Source of the DNA: Microbacterium sp. LWS13-1.2
Lineage (GTDB): Bacteria; Actinomycetota; Actinomycetes; Actinomycetales; Microbacteriaceae
Direction: 5' to 3'
Length of the DNA stretch: 64,000 nt
Assembly: GCF_040144835.1 (NCBI RefSeq)
Contig: NZ_CP151632.1
Location: 1,798,001 to 1,862,000 of the forward strand
Positions within the stretch are counted from its first letter, which is position 1; the number at the start of each line of letters is the position of its first letter. The notes under the pieces were generated by a model that saw only the letters and a list, made by a program, of their open reading frames with translations, did not search any database and was not told the DNA's origin. Shown here one piece after another: positions 31,954-40,000 of this stretch. A program made the position numbers and the translations under genes.

Positions 31954-34113
31954 TCAGCCGAGCAGCTCGGGCCGCTGGAACTCCTCGCCCTGCACGTGCT
32001 CGGCGAGGAAGGCGAACACGGTCTCGTACCAGATCACGGCGTGCTGCGGCTTGAGCACCCAGTGGTTCTCGTCGGGGAAGTACAGGAAGCGGTGCGGCAT
32101 CCGGCCGTCCGCGTCGGCGTGGTGCTCGGCGAGCTCCGACCACAGCCGCAGCCCTTCGCCGATCGGCACGCGGTAGTCCTTGTCGCCGTGCACGACGAGG
32201 AGCGGCGTGCGGATGTCGCGCACGAACTGGTGCGGCGAGTGCTCGATCATCGCCTCGGGCGTGAAGATCCGCTGCCAGTACTCCGAGCTGTCGGTGGTGC
32301 CGGCGAACTGTTCGAGCGCCCACAGGCTGGCGTGCGTCACGATCGCACGGAAGCGGTCGGTGTGACCGGCGACCCAGTTGGCCATGTAGCCGCCGAACGA
32401 GGCGCCCATCGCTGCCGTGCGCGTCTGGTCGATGTCGTCGCGGGCCTCGACGGCGTCGGTGATGGCGAGCAGGTCGGTGTAGGGCTTGTGACCCCAGCTG
32501 TTCCAGCCGCGGGCGATGAAGTCGAGGCCGTAGCCGGTCGACAACGCCGGGTCGGGCAGGAGCACCGCGTAGCCGCGCGCCACCGCGAGCAGCGGCGCCC
32601 AGCGCCAGCTCCAGGCGTTCCAGCTGTTGAGCGGACCGCCGTGGATCCACAGCAGCAGCGGAGCGGGGGCCTCGGCCGACGCGCCGTCGGGCAGCAGCAG
32701 CCAGCCGCGCACGCGAGCGCCGTCCTCGGCCGTGGTCTCGACCTCGGTGATCGAGCCCGGTGCGCGAGGAGTGGCCGCCGGCGTCGCGAGCGGGGTGACC
32801 GTGCCGTCGCCCCAGATGCGGACCGGATGCGGGGGCACGACCCACGAGGAGCGCAGGGCGACGAGGTCGCCCGTGCTGCGGTCGACCAGCACGTTGGCGT
32901 ACGCGAAGTCGTCGTCGGTGAGCCGCTCGGGCGCACCGCCGTCCAGCGGGAGGCGGAACACCGGTCCTCGGCCGTCGTGGTCTGCGGTGGCGATGAGCGC
33001 GGAGTCGTCGGCGGCGAAGGCGAACGATGACACCCAGTGGTCCCAGTCGGCGGCGATGCGCCGGGCGCCGGAGCCGTCGACGGCCGCGACCCACACCTCG
33101 TAGTCGGTGGGACCGGCCGGCGTGCTCTTGACGGTGCGGAGATACGCGAGGCGCGTGCCGTCGTGGCTGACGGCGGGCATCTCGTAGTCGACGTCGACCT
33201 CGTCGAACAGCGTCGTGCGCTCGCCGCTCTCGGTGTCGATGGCGACGATCATGCGGCGGCCGGCGCGCTGCTCGCGGCGCTCGATCGAGGCGACGAGGGT
33301 GGTCCCGTCCGGGGTGAGGGCCGCCTCGGCGTGGTCGGCCGAGCGCCCTGGCTTGGGCGTGAGGTCGCGCGGGCGGGGCAGTGTCGCGGGATACGGCTTC
33401 ACTTCCGCATCGGATGCCGACGGGTCGGCATCCGCGCCCGGCACGGCATGCTGTGCTGCCTCGGCCGCCCGCTCATCCTCGGCTGCGGCCTCCGCGACCT
33501 CAGCGGCGATGGTGTCTTCGAGCGCGTCGACGTCGATCGCCAGCAGGTGCGGCTCCGCGGGGCCGAGGTCGTGGTCCCAGAAGCGCACCGGACAGGTGTC
33601 GTGCAGAATGGCCGACACCTTCTTCTCCTTGCGCTTGCCGCGCAGGGACGCCTCGCTCTCGAGCGTGTCGGCCCCCGGAAGGAGGGATGCCGAGATCACG
33701 AGGCGGTCGGATGCCTCGGCGGTCGCGGCGATGCCGTCGACACCGCCCGCGAGCCGCGTCACGGGGCGTGCTTCGCCGCCGGCGGCCGGCAGCAGCCACA
33801 GCTGACCGGACTCGTCGTCGGCGTCGCCTTCGGAGTCGGGACGCGCGGACACGAACAGGATGTCGCCGCTCGCGGTGAACGCGGCGCCCGCCTCGCCCTT
33901 GGCCGAACGCGTCAGCCGTCGCGGCGCGCCCCCGCCGTCGGCCGGTACGGCCCAGAGCGCGCGCTCGTAGCCCGTGCCGTCCTTCTTGAGCGCCGCCACC
34001 GTGAGCACGGCGGTCTGCCCGTCAGGCGAGAGTGCGAGGGCCTCGACGCGAGGAAGCGCGATGTAGTCGGCCAGCGAGTCGAAGGGAGTGGAGTCGGTGG
34101 GGGTCGTCGCCAT
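31954..34113 (-). CDS. S9 family peptidase (acylaminoacyl/prolyl oligopeptidase-like)
   Basis: This 719-residue cytoplasmic serine peptidase has residues about 1-430 forming a WD40-like beta-propeller (repeated TPDGTTLVAS, SHDGTRLAYL strands). The C-terminal alpha/beta hydrolase domain has the nucleophile in GASFGGYMANW (near residue 555), the acid in VHGDKDYRVP and the histidine in DENHWVLKP. It cleaves short peptides or acylated amino acids from peptide ends. A Lys/Glu-rich stretch (ESEASLRGKRKEKKV) near residue 165 and an acidic Ala-rich insert near residue 210 are variable. A TAGCGT -10 precedes the ATG. Confidence 0.92.
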   Translation of the reverse strand: MATTPTDSTPFDSLADYIALPRVEALALSPDGQTAVLTVAALKKDGTGYERALWAVPADGGGAPRRLTRSAKGEAGAAFTASGDILFVSARPDSEGDADDESGQLWLLPAAGGEARPVTRLAGGVDGIAATAEASDRLVISASLLPGADTLESEASLRGKRKEKKVSAILHDTCPVRFWDHDLGPAEPHLLAIDVDALEDTIAAEVAEAAAEDERAAEAAQHAVPGADADPSASDAEVKPYPATLPRPRDLTPKPGRSADHAEAALTPDGTTLVASIERREQRAGRRMIVAIDTESGERTTLFDEVDVDYEMPAVSHDGTRLAYLRTVKSTPAGPTDYEVWVAAVDGSGARRIAADWDHWVSSFAFAADDSALIATADHDGRGPVFRLPLDGGAPERLTDDDFAYANVLVDRSTGDLVALRSSWVVPPHPVRIWGDGTVTPLATPAATPRAPGSITEVETTAEDGARVRGWLLLPDGASAEAPAPLLLWIHGGPLNSWNAWSWRWAPLLAVARGYAVLLPDPALSTGYGLDFIARGWNSWGHKPYTDLLAITDAVEARDDIDQTRTAAMGASFGGYMANWVAGHTDRFRAIVTHASLWALEQFAGTTDSSEYWQRIFTPEAMIEHSPHQFVRDIRTPLLVVHGDKDYRVPIGEGLRLWSELAEHHADADGRMPHRFLYFPDENHWVLKPQHAVIWYETVFAFLAEHVQGEEFQRPELLG

Positions 34114-34119
34114 GGCTCC

Positions 34120-34125
34120 ACGCTA
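34120..34125 (-). promoter_or_regulatory. -10 element of a leaderless promoter (S9 peptidase)
   Basis: TAGCGT on the complement ends 6 nt before the ATG at 34113. Confidence 0.5.
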
Positions 34126-34220
34126 ACCGAGGCCCATCAGGCGAGGGAATGCCCCGTCGCACCTGCTGTATGAGCCGGTCGTGAGTGCATGATGGAGACA
34201 TCGTCGGGAGGAGCGAGGCC

Positions 34221-34964
34221 ATGAGAGTCGCTGTCGCGGGAGGCACGGGCGTCGTCGGCAGCCGGGTCGTGGAGGCGTTGCGGGCGGACGGGCACGACGC
34301 CGTCGCGCTCAGTCGCCGCACCGGGGTCGACCTCGCCACCGGAGTAGGTCTCGATTCCGCCGTCGACGGCGTCGACGCGGTCGTCGACACCTCCAACGTG
34401 TCGACGCTGTCGGCCGACGCCGCCATCCGCTTCTTCCAGACCGCGACCGGCAACCTCGTGGCGGCCGCCGCGCGGGCCGGCGTCCCCCACCTCGTGCTGC
34501 TCTCCATCGTCGGGATCGATCGGATGCCGCACGACTACTACGCCGGCAAGCTCGCGCAGGAGCTGGTGGTCGAGGCCTCCCCGGTGCCGTGGACGATCCT
34601 GCGGGCGACCCAGTTCCACGAGTTCGCGGGGCAACTGTTCGACCGCGCCAAGCTCGGGCCGCTGCACCTCGCCCCGCGGGCGCGCGTGCGGCCGGTCGCG
34701 GCCCGCGACGTCGGGGCGCATCTCGCGACACTCGCGACCGGCGCACCGCGAGGGCGCGCCGCCGACCTCGCCGGACCGCGCGAGGAGGCCCTGGATGAGA
34801 TGGTGAAGGCATACGCGCGGCGCACCGGCCATCGTGGATGGATCCCCTCGGTGAGCCTGCCGGGATCGCAGATGAAGGCGATGCGCGCCGGCCTCGCCCT
34901 GCCGGGGAGCGATGCGGTGCTGACCACGCAGACGTTCGCGGACTGGCTGCGCGACGTGAACTGA
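34221..34964 (+). CDS. NmrA-like NAD(P)-binding protein, first of a tandem pair
   Basis: This 247-residue Rossmann-fold protein has the dinucleotide loop AGGTGVVGSRVVEAL at the N-terminus, a DAVVDTSN segment, HLVLLSIVGIDRMPHDYYAGKLAQE (the short-chain YxxxK position) and RATQFHEFA, which are typical of NmrA/atypical SDR proteins. These often act as redox sensors or reductases for NAD(P)-dependent reactions. GGGAGGAG precedes ATG 34221. The next gene is a close paralog 38 nt downstream, so this looks like a local duplication in one operon. Confidence 0.86.
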   Translation: MRVAVAGGTGVVGSRVVEALRADGHDAVALSRRTGVDLATGVGLDSAVDGVDAVVDTSNVSTLSADAAIRFFQTATGNLVAAAARAGVPHLVLLSIVGIDRMPHDYYAGKLAQELVVEASPVPWTILRATQFHEFAGQLFDRAKLGPLHLAPRARVRPVAARDVGAHLATLATGAPRGRAADLAGPREEALDEMVKAYARRTGHRGWIPSVSLPGSQMKAMRAGLALPGSDAVLTTQTFADWLRDVN

Positions 34965-35002
34965 CGCGCGCGTAGCTGCGCGACGCGAACGCAGGAGGAT
35001 CC

Positions 35003-35749
35003 GTGAGACTCGCCATCGCCGGCGGCACTGGGATGACAGGCGAGCACGTCGCCGCGATCGCGCTCGGGCGCGGCCACGACGTCGTCGTCCTGTCGCGACG
35101 CACCGGCGTGGAGCTGCTGAGCGGCGCCGGTCTGACTGGTGCGCTCGACGGCATCGACGCGGTGATCGACGTCACGAACGTGGTGACGGCGAAGCCCGAC
35201 GTGTCGGTGATGTTCTTCGCCGGGGCGACCAGGAACCTCCTCGTCGCAGAGCGGGCCGCCGGCGTGCCGCATCACCTCGTGCTGACCATCGTCGGCGCCG
35301 AAGCCGCGCCCGACGGCTACTACGCCGGCAAGCTCGCGCAGGAGCGACTGGTGGCCGGCGGAGTCGTGCCCTGGACGATTCTGCGCACCACGCAGTTCCA
35401 CGAGTACGCCGCGATGATGTTCCATCGCACCCACGCCGGCGCCCACGTCGCGTCGACGGGCCGCATCCAGCCCGTGGCCGTTCGGGAGGTGGCGGAGCAC
35501 CTCGTCGACCTCGCCGAACAGGGTCCGGCAGGACGGACGACCGACCTCGGCGGTCCGCGCGAGGAGAGCCTCGCCGACATGGTGCACCGCTACGCGCACG
35601 CGATCGGCTATCGCGCCCCGTTGCCGGTCGTGAACACGCCGGGCACGCTCGGCCGGGCATTCCGCTCGGGTGCGCTCCTGCCCGGCGCCGACGCCCTCCG
35701 CGGCACCCAGACCTTCACCGAGTGGCTCGACGCGCTTCCCGACGCCTGA
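35003..35749 (+). CDS. NmrA-like NAD(P)-binding protein, second of a tandem pair
   Basis: This 248-residue paralog of the preceding gene shares the same blocks in the same order: AGGTGMTGEHVAAI, TNVVTAKPDVSVMFF, LVLTIVGAEAAPDGYYAGKLAQE, LRTTQFHEYA, VAVREVAEHLVDLAE and GTQTFTEWLD. A GTG start follows AGGAGGATCC. Function is again a putative NAD(P)-binding reductase or sensor. Divergence between the copies is large enough to suggest an old duplication. Confidence 0.86.
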   Translation: MRLAIAGGTGMTGEHVAAIALGRGHDVVVLSRRTGVELLSGAGLTGALDGIDAVIDVTNVVTAKPDVSVMFFAGATRNLLVAERAAGVPHHLVLTIVGAEAAPDGYYAGKLAQERLVAGGVVPWTILRTTQFHEYAAMMFHRTHAGAHVASTGRIQPVAVREVAEHLVDLAEQGPAGRTTDLGGPREESLADMVHRYAHAIGYRAPLPVVNTPGTLGRAFRSGALLPGADALRGTQTFTEWLDALPDA

Positions 35750-35757
35750 ACGGGCGG

Positions 35758-36591
35758 CTACATCTCCTCGTGGGTGAGGGGATCGCCGTCCCAGAGGCGT
35801 CCGCGCTCGAGCGCGCTGATCACGGCGACCTGGTCGTCGGTGAGCGTGAAGCCGAACACATCGGCGTTCTCACGCTGGCGGTCGGGGTCGGCGGACTTCG
35901 GGATCGGCGTGCTGCCGAGCTGCGTGTGCCAGCGCAGCACGACCTGCGTCGGCGTCACGTCGTGGACCGTGGCGAGCTCTTGGATGAGCTGCTCCGTCAG
36001 CAGCTCGCTGCGGCGTGCGAGCGGACTCCAGCTCTCGGTGCGGATGCCGTGCGTCCGGTGGAACGCGCGCAGCGCTTCCTGCGGGAAATAGGGATGCAGC
36101 TCCACCTGGTTCACGGCGGGCGCGACGCCGGTCTCTTCGATCAGCTCGGTGAGCTGGTCCTCCGTGAAGTTCGAGACGCCGATCGACCGCACGAGACCCT
36201 GGTCACGGGCGTCGATCATGCCGCGCCACGTCTCGACGTACCGGCCGACGCTGGGGTTGGGCCAGTGGATCAGGTGCAGATCGATGCGATCCAGGCCCAG
36301 CAGGTCGAGGGATCCCTTGATGCTGTCGATGGCCTCCTGGTGGCCGTGATGGCGCCCCGGGATCTTCGAGGTGACGAGGAGCTTCTCGCGATCCACTCCG
36401 CTGCGGCGGACGGCCTCGCCCACCTCGCGCTCGTTCTCGTAGTTGACGGCGGTATCGAGCAGGCGGTACCCGGAGTCGATCGCGGCGACCATCGCCTCGA
36501 TCCCCTCCTCGCCGCGCAGGTTGTAGGTGCCCAGGCCCAGCTCGGGGAACCAGGCGCCGTCGTTCAGGATCACGGTCGGGATCGCGTTCAT
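35758..36591 (-). CDS. Aldo/keto reductase (2,5-diketo-D-gluconate reductase group)
   Basis: This 277-residue AKR contains LDTAVNYENEREVGEAV (Asp and Tyr of the tetrad), LLVTSKIPG (Lys), LHLIHWPNP (His), SIGVSNFTEDQL and IPKSADPDRQRENADVF (NADPH phosphate grip). It reduces aldehydes or ketones with NADPH. The ATG at 36591 has GGAGGA only 1 nt away, which is tight, so the real start could differ. Converges on the tandem NmrA pair with an 8-nt gap. Confidence 0.9.
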   Translation of the reverse strand: MNAIPTVILNDGAWFPELGLGTYNLRGEEGIEAMVAAIDSGYRLLDTAVNYENEREVGEAVRRSGVDREKLLVTSKIPGRHHGHQEAIDSIKGSLDLLGLDRIDLHLIHWPNPSVGRYVETWRGMIDARDQGLVRSIGVSNFTEDQLTELIEETGVAPAVNQVELHPYFPQEALRAFHRTHGIRTESWSPLARRSELLTEQLIQELATVHDVTPTQVVLRWHTQLGSTPIPKSADPDRQRENADVFGFTLTDDQVAVISALERGRLWDGDPLTHEEM

Positions 36592-36644
36592 TCCTCCATC
36601 CTGGCCCTGTTCCGCCGCGCGGGCACCGTTGCGTGCACCCGGCC

Positions 36645-36866
36645 TCACGGGCGATCGTCGACGTCGAGGGTGCCCGCGGTGGCCGCGCGCTCATCGGCCG
36701 CAGCGCTGTCGAGCTGGTCGTCGTCCAAGTCGGGATCGAGCGGCCGGTCGTCGTCGGCGTCGAGGATCGGGTCGAGGATGCCGTCGGCATCGCCGGCCGT
36801 GCCGTCGTCGAGCATCGGGTCGTCGTCGTCGCGGATCGGTCCGGGGTACGGGTTCTGAGTGGTCAT
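36645..36866 (-). CDS. Small Asp-rich hypothetical protein
   Basis: This 73-residue protein is extremely acidic, with runs such as RDDDDPMLDDGTAGD and DPDLDDDQL. It is probably disordered. GGGAGA lies upstream of the ATG. Composition resembles the small acidic gene at 26707-26946, although sequences differ. No function is known. Confidence 0.6.
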   Translation of the reverse strand: MTTQNPYPGPIRDDDDPMLDDGTAGDADGILDPILDADDDRPLDPDLDDDQLDSAAADERAATAGTLDVDDRP

Positions 36867-36951
36867 GGCGTTCTCCCTTCGCTGCCCCGAAAGTACGGCG
36901 CTGCGAGCTCCCGCGGAGGGGGCTTGCGGCGCGAAGCAGGAGGCGGTAACG

Positions 36952-37653
36952 CTACGCCGCCGGGCCGCCGTCCATCGCGCGGATGCGTTCGCGCGAGCCC
37001 GGGATGCCGCGCTCCACGCGGCGCCACGAGCCGTCGTCCACGCGCACGTCGTAGGCGGCGAACGCGCACGCGATGCCCTTCGCGCTCATGAGGTCGGCGG
37101 AGTCCATCAGCTGGAAGTGCAGGTGCGGCGATGTCGAATTGCCGGTGTGGCCGACGTTGCCGATGACGTCGCCGGCAGCGACGCCGTCACCGACGCGCAC
37201 CCGCACGGTGCCGGGCCGGAGGTGCGCGAAGCCCGCGTAGACGTCTCCGGCGCGGAGGATCACGTGGTTGCCGAGGATCGCCGGGATCCTGTCGGGACGG
37301 AATGTGATGCCGTTCCACACCATCCGCGCCGCCTCGCGGACGGGATTGATCCACCGGCGCTCGGCGACGCCGTCGGATGCCGCCACCACCTCCGCATCGA
37401 ACGGCGCATGGATCTGCGCGTTCCACGCGTAGCACTCGTCCGTGCGTCCGCCCACGGTGGAGGCGGTGAAGGTCGAGGCCGGGTGCACGTGAACGCCCGG
37501 CCGGTCGTCGACGCGCACGAAATCGAAGGCGAAACGCTGCCCGAGGATGTCGACACCGTGGCTCGGGACGCGGGCGGCGGGAGTCGTGACGGCCATCCAG
37601 CCCTCTCCGCGGAGCGGGAACTGCACCACCACCGGATCGTCGAGCTCGCCCAC
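36952..37653 (-). CDS. M23-type (LytM-like) metallopeptidase domain protein
   Basis: The C-terminal half of this 233-residue protein has the LytM/M23 fold: NHVILRAGDVYAGFAHLRPG, VRVGDGVAAGDVIGNVGHTG and the HxH zinc motif in SPHLHFQLMD. The upstream His-x(3)-Asp zinc ligands are not clearly seen (CYAWNAQIHAPFDAEVVAASDG), so activity is uncertain. No signal peptide is present, so it may be cytoplasmic or non-classical. The GTG start lies 5 nt beyond the stop of the broken phosphotransferase gene, with GGGAGGG upstream, indicating one operon. Confidence 0.78.
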   Translation of the reverse strand: MGELDDPVVVQFPLRGEGWMAVTTPAARVPSHGVDILGQRFAFDFVRVDDRPGVHVHPASTFTASTVGGRTDECYAWNAQIHAPFDAEVVAASDGVAERRWINPVREAARMVWNGITFRPDRIPAILGNHVILRAGDVYAGFAHLRPGTVRVRVGDGVAAGDVIGNVGHTGNSTSPHLHFQLMDSADLMSAKGIACAFAAYDVRVDDGSWRRVERGIPGSRERIRAMDGGPAA

Positions 37654-37658
37654 GGGTC

Positions 37659-38240
37659 TCAACCCTCCCAGCGTTCGCGCACCCAGTCCAGCGTCACCAC
37701 GGCCTGGTCGCGCTGGAACCGGCGCAGGGTCGGCATCCGCGGCGGCGCAGGCCGCAGCGACGAGCCGAGGAACAGTCCGGCGAACCCGGAGAGCACGCGC
37801 GTAGCGGCATCCGCCAGCATCCCCTCGAAGACAGGATGCGCCGTGACCAGTCTCTCGATGTCGGCGCCGGGGTCGTAGTGGCGGACGTTGATGAGCAGCG
37901 ACAGCGCGTCGAACCACGGCACGCCTCGCGCACCCCACGGCCAGTCGACGAGGAGGACGGTGCCGTCGTCGCGCAGCAGGATGTTGTCGGCGCGCGCGTG
38001 TCGAAGTGCACGAGCCGGTCGCCTCGCACGTCCTCGACAGCGCGGGCCGCGGCATCCGTCAGCTCCTCGTGGTGCTCGCGGACGAAGTCGTCGAGACCGC
38101 GCGGCAGCGCCGACGCGGTCGGCCGACCCGGGCGAGTAGCCGCCGGGCTGCGAGTGCGCCGCCACGACCGGCTCGCCCAGCACGTCTTCGATCGCGGCCC
38201 TGAGTGCCGGCGGGATCTCATCCCATCGGATACGGCTCAT
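37659..38240 (-). pseudogene. Aminoglycoside-phosphotransferase-family protein, broken
   Basis: Three pieces of an APH-like kinase are visible in two frames. The N-terminus (SRIRWDEIPPALRAAIEDVL to GGYSPGSADR) continues in frame A. A second piece, ALPRGLDDFVREHHEELTD to HFDTR, lies in another frame. ADNILLRDDGTVLLVDWPWG to the stop is back in frame A. Between GGYSPGSADR and ALPRGL the kinase N-lobe and hinge (about 100 residues) are missing. A CG dinucleotide is extra in GACACGCGCGCGCC near 38,000, causing the second shift. The Brenner-like HxDxxxxN loop is split at that point. The ATG overlaps the tetR stop (ATGA). Confidence 0.75.
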
Positions 38241-38866
38241 GCGCTGACCGGAACCGATCCGGGCCGCGCCCCCACGAGCGCCTCGGCGGCGCGGGCGGTG
38301 CGCAGGGCGAAGCGCGTGGTGTCGGTGCCGCGCGCCAGCGACTGGGCGTTGAGCCCGTCGATCATGCCGATGAGCTCCCACGCCACCTCGCCGGGCTCGG
38401 TCGTCGAGAACGCGCCGGTGCGGCATCCGTCCGCCACGATCGCCTCGACGAGCGTCTGCCACCGCTGCATCTGCGCGCGGACCGCGACTGCGAGCGCGTC
38501 GTTGCGGCGCGCCATCGCCCACCCTTCGACCCAGACGACGGTGAGCTCTTCGCGTGCGCCGTCCATCAGGGTGTCGATGAGCGCGCCGAGCCGCGCCGCA
38601 GGGTCGGCGATGGCGCCGACGACCTGCTCGACGTCGCGCACCTCCTCCTCGACGAGGTCGGCGTACACACGCGCCACGAGGTCGTCCATCGACGGCTGGT
38701 AGTGGGCGACGAGCCCGGAGGCGACGCCGGCCCGCTCGGCGACGGCGCGGAGGGTGAGAGCGCTGAGACCGTGCTCGCGCGCGATCGCGGTCGCCGCGGC
38801 GACGATCTCGGCGGCGCGTTCAGCGGGAGCCTTGCGGGTGCGCGGTCGCGAGGATGTGCTTGACAT
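38237..38866 (-). CDS. TetR/AcrR family repressor
   Basis: This 209-residue regulator has an N-terminal helix-turn-helix (residues 15-60) that includes AAEIVAAATAIAREHGLSAL, TLRAVAERAGVASGLVAHYQP. The C-terminal ligand domain (residues 80-200) resembles BetI-type regulators (ELTVVWVEGWAMARRNDAL, GMIDGLNAQSLARG). It is divergent from the agmatine deiminase operon, and a palindrome at 38894-38911 lies in the shared promoter region, so it probably represses itself and that operon. The inducer may be a polyamine or its derivative (inference). Confidence 0.9.
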   Translation of the reverse strand: MSSTSSRPRTRKAPAERAAEIVAAATAIAREHGLSALTLRAVAERAGVASGLVAHYQPSMDDLVARVYADLVEEEVRDVEQVVGAIADPAARLGALIDTLMDGAREELTVVWVEGWAMARRNDALAVAVRAQMQRWQTLVEAIVADGCRTGAFSTTEPGEVAWELIGMIDGLNAQSLARGTDTTRFALRTARAAEALVGARPGSVPVSA

Positions 38867-38893
38867 GTTCTCGCCAGCATAGATATCTTCTCT

Positions 38894-38911
38894 ATTGATC
38901 GATAGATCAAT
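38894..38911. promoter_or_regulatory. Candidate TetR operator
   Basis: ATTGATC-GATA-GATCAAT is a perfect 7-bp inverted repeat in the 99-nt space between tetR and the agmatine deiminase gene. It is much more A+T-rich than the surroundings. Confidence 0.65.
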
Positions 38912-38965
38912 TACGACCACCCGAAGCCGGACCTCCCCGCGAGCCGAGCAGAGATGAGGGCGACG

Positions 38966-40000
38966 ATGGCCTGGAGGATGCCGCACGAAGGCGATCCGCA
39001 CGAGCGCACGTGGATGGCGTTCCCCAACGAGGGGCCGACGCTCGGCGACGACCCGGCCGAGCAGGAGCGCTTCTACGCGGCGTGGAGCGCCGTCGCCAAC
39101 GCCGTCGCAGACTTCGAGCCGGTGACGATCCTCGTCGATCCGTCGAAGTCCGATCGCGCGCGGCGCATGCTCGACTCGGGCATCGAGATCGTCGAGACGC
39201 CCGTCGACGAGTTCTGGTTCCGCGACCACGGCCCCACATTCGTCGTCGACGACGATCGCCCCGGCATCCTCGGCGCCGTCGACTGGGTCTTCAACGGCTG
39301 GGGGGCTCCCGAGTGGGCGTCGTGGGCCGAGGCCGCCGAGCACGCCCGCTTCACCGCAGGGTTGGTGGGAGCCGAGGTGGTCAGCTCGCTGCTCGTGAAC
39401 GAGGGCGGCGGCATCCACGTCGACGGTGAGGGCACCGTCCTCGTCACCGAGACCGTGCAGCTCGACCCGCGCCGCAACCGCTTCGCCGACAAGGCGCGCG
39501 TCGAGGCGGAGCTTCACCGCACGATCGGCGCGACGAAGGCGGTGTGGCTCCCCCGTGGCCTCACCCGCGACTACGACGACTTCGGCACCAACGGTCACGT
39601 CGACATCGTCGCGACGATCCCGACTCCCGGCCGCCTGCTGCTGCACGCACAGCAGAACCCCGATCACCCCGACTTCGAGGTCTCGCGCGCGCTGCGCGCG
39701 TTCCTGTCGGAGCAGACGGATGCCGCGGGCCGCAGCTTCGACATCATCGATCTGCCCGCACCCGAGACGCTGCGCGATGGCGAGGGCTTCGTCGACTACA
39801 GCTACGTCAACCACCTCGTCGTCAACGGCGGCGTGATCGCCTGCGGCTTCGGCGAGGAGCGCGCGGACGCGCAGGCGCGGGAGATCCTCGAGGCCGCCTA
39901 CCCCGGGCGCCGCGCGGTGACCGTCGACGCCCGCCAGATCTTCGCCGGCGGCGGCGGCATCCACTGCATCACGCAGCAGCAGCCGGCGGTGACCCGGTGA
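38966..40000 (+). CDS. Agmatine deiminase family protein
   Basis: This 344-residue peptidylarginine-deiminase-like enzyme probably converts agmatine to N-carbamoylputrescine and ammonia in polyamine metabolism. The guanidine-modifying signatures are present: ERTWMAFPNEG, EFWFRDHGPTFVV (acid), LVNEGGGIHVDGEG, FGTNGHVDIV (catalytic His) and GGGIHCITQQQP with the nucleophile Cys near the C-terminus. ATG 38966 was preferred to 38954 because homologs begin MAWRMP. The stop overlaps the GTG of the amidase gene (GTGA). Control by the divergent TetR is likely. Confidence 0.88.
   Translation: MAWRMPHEGDPHERTWMAFPNEGPTLGDDPAEQERFYAAWSAVANAVADFEPVTILVDPSKSDRARRMLDSGIEIVETPVDEFWFRDHGPTFVVDDDRPGILGAVDWVFNGWGAPEWASWAEAAEHARFTAGLVGAEVVSSLLVNEGGGIHVDGEGTVLVTETVQLDPRRNRFADKARVEAELHRTIGATKAVWLPRGLTRDYDDFGTNGHVDIVATIPTPGRLLLHAQQNPDHPDFEVSRALRAFLSEQTDAAGRSFDIIDLPAPETLRDGEGFVDYSYVNHLVVNGGVIACGFGEERADAQAREILEAAYPGRRAVTVDARQIFAGGGGIHCITQQQPAVTR

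Noticed and set aside
32000..33970. Several overlapping forward frames opposite the S9 peptidase
   Set aside because: They are shadows of a well-supported 719-residue enzyme.
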